From: Lentisphaerota bacterium | Lineage (GTDB): Bacteria > Verrucomicrobiota > Kiritimatiellia > JAAZAB01 | Length of the DNA stretch: 9,220 bases | Direction of reading: 5' to 3' | NCBI GenBank assembly: GCA_016182435.1 | Contig: JACPGN010000262.1 | Span: forward strand, 1 to 9,220 | Part shown: positions 5,616-9,220 of the stretch, piece by piece | Numbering within the stretch: the first letter of the stretch is position 1 | How the letters are laid out: every line of letters begins with the position of its first letter | Position numbers and translations under genes: made by a program | The notes under the pieces: model-generated | Databases searched by the model: none | What the model saw: the letters and a program-made list of their open reading frames with translations, nothing else | What the model was told of the DNA's origin: nothing

Positions 5616-5805
5616 TCTGACGCAGGGCTGCGTCATTCTTGCGGCTCACCACGGACGGTTCGCCCTACCCGGCGCGATTTCTTCGAGAATGGTAGGGCGA
5701 GGCCCCGCGCGGCGCGGGGCAAGCGTCCTTGCCAAGCGCTTCGCATGGTCGCCGAGCCGTCTGAAAACAGTCTTTTCACGAGAATGACACAGCCCTTGGC
5801 TCAGA
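5616..5805. mobile_element. Composite MITE-like element, about 190 bp, imperfect TIRs
   Basis: The left end 5616-5639 (TCTGACGCAGGGCTG then CGTCATTCT) is nearly the reverse complement of the right end 5781-5805 (AGAATGACACAGCCC then TTGGCTCAGA). The left arm itself folds (TGACGCAG-GG-CTGCGTCA, 5618-5635). Inside, CGCCCTACC (5661-5669) and GGTAGGGCG (5691-5699) are inverted, forming a pair of GTAG heads pointing away from each other. GCCCCGCGC-G-GCGCGGGGC (5702-5720) is a perfect nine-pair hairpin. No coding content is convincing. This fills most of the gap between DUF202 and the next element; nothing else is seen from 5492 to 5615. Confidence 0.5.
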
Positions 5806-5841
5806 CGGCGGGCGCCAGACCCGCTCGGCGGTAAGCCCCGC

Positions 5842-5969
5842 ATGGCGCTAAGTTAAGCCTTTTTTGAGAAAAATCCATGCTGTAGACGGCCTCGATGAGG
5901 CCGTTTCTGCGAAAGTTACGGGGGCACCGACCCCGTCTACAGGGGAAAATGTCCTTAACTTAGCGCCAT
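5842..5969. mobile_element. 128 bp MITE-like element with perfect 16 bp TIRs
   Basis: ATGGCGCTAAGTTAAG at 5842-5857 is exactly the reverse complement of 5954-5969. The interior is non-coding and contains a complete GTAG-headed inverted pair (5881-5941). Such short elements are usually moved by a transposase supplied by a related full-length IS, which is not in this window. No obvious target-site duplication is seen next to the TIRs. Confidence 0.72.
5881..5941. repeat. REP/BIME-like inverted pair, copy 3 (nested in MITE)
   Basis: GTAG (5882-5885) precedes the perfect hairpin 5886-5904 (ACGGCCTC-GAT-GAGGCCGT). After a 13-base spacer comes the imperfect hairpin 5918-5936, then CTAC (5937-5940). 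Its GGCCTC/GAGGCC and CCGACCCC elements echo copy 1 in swapped order. Confidence 0.72.
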
Positions 5970-6124
5970 TCTTTTTCTTTCGGAAAGAACAGCACGGGTG
6001 GCGGCGGCATGTCAACCGAAAAATTGCTGGAGGGATGAAGCTTTTTTGTGCTTGCGCGCGAAAGGGCTTCCGGGTATCTTACCAACAATTGCTTGTTGAC
6101 CAGCTCATTTAAGAGGAGAGACCA

Positions 6125-6943
6125 ATGAAGATGAAAAGATTGGGATTGCTCATAACCGCGGCGGTGGCCAGCGCGACTTGCGGCTGGGCGCAAAGCGAAT
6201 CCATGCGGCCGCTCTACACGCGCGAAAACCGCTTTCCCGAGAAGTACAAGGCGGAACTCGGCACCTATGTGAACTATGCGCAGTATGATGAGTATTTAGT
6301 TTCCCAGATTGATCCCAAGTCCTATAAGGGCGTCGCCGTGAGTAAAAACGCGGTGCCTAAGCTGAAAGCCACGACTATCCAGCCTTATGCCAAGTTCGGC
6401 CTGTTCGATAACCTGACCGTTTATTCGGCGGTTCCCTACACTTTCGACAAATCGGACGCCAAAAACGAGACCACCGCCGGCTTTAATGACGTTGCCGTGG
6501 GCTTGGAACTGCTGGCCTATGAATACACTTATAAGTACCCCTGGATTATTCCTTATATTGAAATTACCTTTCCCAGCGGCGACGACGAAGAACACCGGGG
6601 CCTGGGCGAGGTTGATCCTATTTTCGGCGCGGCGATCGGAACGACCACCTTTGACAAATACACCTGGACTCTGGATGGACGCTACGATGCCAACGTCGGC
6701 GACAATGGCCGGTTTGAAGGCGCCGTTTCATTTGTCTGGGAGCTCAGCTTTCAGTTCTCGGTCCTGGCGGAAGCCAAGGTGATGGAGAAAGCCAAGAGCA
6801 GCACCGAGAATGTGCCGGTCTATTTCAATGGCGGCATGTGCTATCGGCCGGTTGAGCGTCTCAGCATCAACCTCTATGGCGGCTCGAGCGCCAACGCCGA
6901 GGAAGATGGCCACGGCACGCTCAAGCTGGCCTATAGCTTCTGA
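6125..6943 (+). CDS. Outer-membrane beta-barrel protein, Phenol_MetA_deg-like
   Basis: A 272-residue secreted protein. The signal peptide is residues 1-22 (MKMKRLGLLITAAVASATCGWA), with cleavage likely before QSES. The mature part is rich in alternating aromatic and polar strands, such as YAKFGLFDNLTVYSAVPYTF, PWIIPYIEITFPSG and YTWTLDGRYDANVGD, and it ends in LKLAYSF. The terminal Phe is the classic beta-barrel assembly signal of outer-membrane proteins. The order of motifs (AVPYTF, FNDVAVGLE, TFPSGDDE, then DGRYDANVG) resembles the MetA-pathway-of-phenol-degradation / putative transporter barrels. That name says little about substrate. A strong SD (GAGGAGA) lies eight to nine bases before the ATG. 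The gene is isolated by repeats upstream and 239 bases from the next gene in the same direction. The substrate is unknown. Confidence 0.78.
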   Translation: MKMKRLGLLITAAVASATCGWAQSESMRPLYTRENRFPEKYKAELGTYVNYAQYDEYLVSQIDPKSYKGVAVSKNAVPKLKATTIQPYAKFGLFDNLTVYSAVPYTFDKSDAKNETTAGFNDVAVGLELLAYEYTYKYPWIIPYIEITFPSGDDEEHRGLGEVDPIFGAAIGTTTFDKYTWTLDGRYDANVGDNGRFEGAVSFVWELSFQFSVLAEAKVMEKAKSSTENVPVYFNGGMCYRPVERLSINLYGGSSANAEEDGHGTLKLAYSF

Positions 6944-7046
6944 GCGGACTTTTCGCTACCAGGTAAAACAGCGTATCGGCCGCCAGATGTCCCAAGCGCA
7001 CGCGCCCATCCTTGCTAGTGTAGCGCGTCATTGATTCCTTGACATA

Positions 7047-7102
7047 AGGTAGGGTCCGTTCGCCGAACGGACCGCGGCGGTTTCGGCGAAACCGCCCTAC
7101 CT
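7047..7102. repeat. REP/BIME-like inverted pair, copy 4
   Basis: GTAG (7049-7052) precedes the perfect hairpin 7053-7073 (GGTCCGTT-CGCCG-AACGGACC), then the perfect hairpin 7076-7096 (GGCGGTTT-CGGCG-AAACCGCC), then CTAC (7097-7100). The outer ends AGGTAGGG and CCCTACCT (7047-7054, 7095-7102) also pair. Read from each head, both loops are CGCCG, while the stems differ. This is the clearest member of the family and lies between the beta-barrel gene and the transglutaminase-like gene. Confidence 0.8.
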
Positions 7103-7182
7103 GGTGCATCATAAATGCCTTGTTGCGCCTAAAACAAATGTAAAGAAGCGTCGGACGCTCTACTAGGCATTAAGGCGCAGCC

Positions 7183-8688
7183 GTGAAAACCACCCGCACG
7201 CTTATTGTCCTGCTATGGCTTTTCATGACCGGGTGGCTGGTCCGGTATGAAGCGTTTCCGCAATGGTTCACCAACTATGCGCCGGGTTACCGAAAGCTCT
7301 TCAAGAGCGGACCGCTGATCCTCGACACCTGGATGCAAGTTGAGTTTCGCAACACGCCCGTCGGCTACAGTCATACCTGGGTGGATAGCGACATGGAGTC
7401 GCCCCAGGCGGCCTATACGATCCATAACCAGACTGTGCTCAATCTGAAACTCTTAGAGCAAGTCCAGTGGGTGAAGGTCGTCTCCGGCGCCACGCTGGAT
7501 GCGGATTATAAGCTCCAGAAGTTTTATGCCGTGCTCTCCTCCAGCGTCTATAGCACCCGGCTCGATGGCCGCAAAGTCGGCGAGAATACCTTCAGCATCC
7601 GCATCCGCACGAATACGGGAGAGCAAACGGTAACCCTGACTGTTCCCGACGACGTCATCTTGTATTCGCCCGTGACCGAAATGGCCCTGGCCGGACTGAA
7701 ACCGGGCGAATCTTTAACTCTGCGGGTTCTGGATCCTCTGACCGTAACTGTCTCGGACGTGCGCGTGGAGGGGCTGCGCCGGGAAAAATTGAGCTTGGCC
7801 GGAAGGGAGCACGAGACTACCGTGCTGCGCCTGGTCTATCAGGGGCTGGAAACGCTGTCCTGGATAGATTCCGAAGCGCGAGTGCTGCGGCAGGAAACTC
7901 CCTTCGGCTGGACCATGACGCTGAGTTCGGAAAAGGACGTGTCCGCTTCTGGGCGGGATGCGGCCAAAGCCGATGACCTGCTCAGCGCTTTTGCCGTGCC
8001 CTGCCACGGACAGGTGCGGAACCCGCGCGAGCGCCGGCTGCTGCGAATCCAGATGAACGGCGGCAACCTTGGCGCGCAGGACTTTGCCAGTCCCCGCCAG
8101 ATTGTCGAGGAACAAGAAGACCGGCGGGCTTCTCTCTCCGTGCGCGCGCAGGCGAGCCCGACCGAGGCTGATACCCTTGGCTCAGCGCCGGAGGAGCTGC
8201 GGCCGTTTCTGGCTTCCTCGAGCGCGCTGCAGGTTGAACACCCCTCGATTATCCGCCAGGCGCGCGCAATTGTCGGCAATGAAACCAATAGTTGGGCGGC
8301 CGCGCAGCTCCTGGCCAACTGGGTCTACCGCGCTGTTGAAAAAAAGACGACGGTCAGTTGGCCCTCGGCGCTCGACGTGCTGGAGCGGCGGGAGGGCGAT
8401 TGCAATGAGCACACCTACCTATTTGTGGCGTTGGCCCGCGCGGTCGGGCTCCCCGCCCGGATTCATGTGGGCCTGGTCTATTCCCAGAGGGATAGCGCTC
8501 AGGGGGCCTTCTATTACCACGCCTGGCCGGGGGTCTATGTCGGCGAATGGGTGGAACTGGATCCGACCCTGGGACAGCCCACCGTGGACGCCACGCATAT
8601 CGCAATAGTGCAGGGCGAGGTAAGCGACCAACTTAAGTTACTGGGCCTTATAGGCCAGATCAGTGTGGAGGTCACCGCTCAGGAGTGA
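7183..8688 (+). CDS. Membrane-anchored transglutaminase-like protein
   Basis: A 501-residue protein. Residues ~7-20 (LIVLLWLFMTGWLV) form an N-terminal membrane anchor or signal, placing the rest outside the cytoplasmic membrane. Residues ~45-330 are beta-rich and unrecognised. The transglutaminase-like core lies at about 365-475, with the Cys-His-Asp triad visible: C407 in EGDCNEHTYLFVALARAVG, H446 in YYHAWPGVY, and D460 in VELDPTLGQP. Relatives act as proteases, peptide-processing enzymes or scaffolds rather than true cross-linkers, so the activity is uncertain. The start is GTG at 7183 with AAGG seven bases before. The ABC ATPase gene begins six bases after the stop, implying one operon and a joint role, possibly in envelope export or maturation. 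The substrate is unknown. Confidence 0.85.
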   Translation: MKTTRTLIVLLWLFMTGWLVRYEAFPQWFTNYAPGYRKLFKSGPLILDTWMQVEFRNTPVGYSHTWVDSDMESPQAAYTIHNQTVLNLKLLEQVQWVKVVSGATLDADYKLQKFYAVLSSSVYSTRLDGRKVGENTFSIRIRTNTGEQTVTLTVPDDVILYSPVTEMALAGLKPGESLTLRVLDPLTVTVSDVRVEGLRREKLSLAGREHETTVLRLVYQGLETLSWIDSEARVLRQETPFGWTMTLSSEKDVSASGRDAAKADDLLSAFAVPCHGQVRNPRERRLLRIQMNGGNLGAQDFASPRQIVEEQEDRRASLSVRAQASPTEADTLGSAPEELRPFLASSSALQVEHPSIIRQARAIVGNETNSWAAAQLLANWVYRAVEKKTTVSWPSALDVLERREGDCNEHTYLFVALARAVGLPARIHVGLVYSQRDSAQGAFYYHAWPGVYVGEWVELDPTLGQPTVDATHIAIVQGEVSDQLKLLGLIGQISVEVTAQE

Positions 8689-8694
8689 TGATTT

Positions 8695-9220
8695 ATGATT
8701 GAAATTGAACATTTGACTAAAAACTTTGGAAGGGTCCAGGCGGTCAAGGACCTGTCGCTGACCGTCCCGCCGGGCGAACTGTTCTGCTTCCTCGGGCCCA
8801 ACGGCGCCGGTAAAACCACGACCATCAAGCTCCTCTGCGGCCTGCTTAAGCCGAGCAGCGGCTCAATCCGCGTCCAGGGGCTTGATCTTCAGGCCGCTCC
8901 GGCGGCCGTGCGGAAATTGATTGGTTACATCCCCGATACGCCCTTTCTCTACGAGCGCCTGACGCCCCTTGAGTTCTTTCAATTTATCGGCGAGATGTAT
9001 CGGGTTGCGCCGGCGCAAGTGCGCGCCGCGCGCGAGAAGTTCTTTCCGCTGTTTGCCATGGAGGAGTACGCCGCGACCCTGATCAAGGACCTCTCCCACG
9101 GCTATCGCCAGCGCCTGATTTACGCGGCCACCTTCCTGCATCAACCCAAAGTGCTGTTCATTGACGAGCCGTTCATCGGTCTGGACCCCTTCAGCATCCG
9201 CCTGATCCACGACCTGCTGC
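8695..9220 (+). CDS. ABC transporter ATP-binding protein (partial)
   Basis: The first 175 residues of an ABC-2-type ATPase, cut by the window edge. Walker A GPNGAGKTT is at residues 34-42, the signature LSHGYRQRL at 133-141, and Walker B VLFIDEPFIGLD at 153-164, followed by the D-loop. The Q-loop position reads IGYIPDTPFLYERLT, with Asp in place of the usual Gln; D/E there is seen in some ABC-2 exporters. The signature has His-Gly-Tyr rather than Gly-Gly. The ATG at 8695 uses AGGAG at 8681-8685, which overlaps the end of the upstream gene. A membrane permease gene is expected downstream, outside the window. Confidence 0.92.
   Translation, partial: MIEIEHLTKNFGRVQAVKDLSLTVPPGELFCFLGPNGAGKTTTIKLLCGLLKPSSGSIRVQGLDLQAAPAAVRKLIGYIPDTPFLYERLTPLEFFQFIGEMYRVAPAQVRAAREKFFPLFAMEEYAATLIKDLSHGYRQRLIYAATFLHQPKVLFIDEPFIGLDPFSIRLIHDLL

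Noticed and set aside
5618..5635. TGACGCAG-GG-CTGCGTCA hairpin followed by TTCTT as a terminator
   Set aside because: It is the end of an inverted-repeat element, and no plus-strand gene lies upstream to be terminated.

Overview
The window is a bacterial chromosomal segment, apparently from an uncultured or poorly sampled Gram-negative. It has roughly 55-60% G+C by eye, encodes a C-terminal-Phe outer-membrane beta-barrel, and has gene-poor gaps crowded with small palindromic repeats. The repeat style and the transglutaminase/ABC pairing would fit the PVC/Kiritimatiellota or Omnitrophota neighbourhood, but that is only an impression. No rRNA, tRNA, CRISPR array or full insertion sequence is visible.

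Layout. 1-97: 5' end of a minus-strand gene with a hydrophobic N-terminus. 98-530: repeat-rich gap with a ~190 bp MITE-like element and an 18 bp direct repeat. 531-1649 (+): GT4-type glycosyltransferase. 1650-2052: gap holding two REP/BIME-like inverted pairs and other dispersed repeats. 2053-3588 (-): intact comM/yifB (AAA+ Mg-chelatase-like helicase of natural transformation). 3589-4250 (-): a DUF433 / DUF5615 PIN-like pair resembling a toxin-antitoxin (TA) module, tightly coupled to comM. 4327-4548 (-): a second, broken copy of the first ~50 codons of comM. 4631-5125 (-): flavodoxin-like protein. 5162-5491 (-): DUF202 membrane protein. 5492-6124: repeat gap with two more MITE-like elements. 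6125-6943 (+): outer-membrane beta-barrel. 6944-7182: another REP pair. 7183-8688 (+): membrane-anchored transglutaminase-like protein. 8695-9220 (+): start of an ABC transporter ATPase, cut by the window end.

Two things stand out. First, the TA-like pair sits between two comM 5' ends exactly 960 bp apart. They encode the same first 38 residues but differ almost only at synonymous sites, except for a 39 bp identical stretch where the copies would have recombined. This points to import of TA plus a foreign comM 5' end from a diverged relative, regenerating an intact comM and stranding the old 5' end. It now places comM immediately after the toxin-like gene (TAA|ATG). Second, the gaps carry at least four inverted pairs of GTAG-headed stem-loops. 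These match the REP/BIME architecture made by RAYT transposases, but here the stems vary in sequence while base pairing is preserved.
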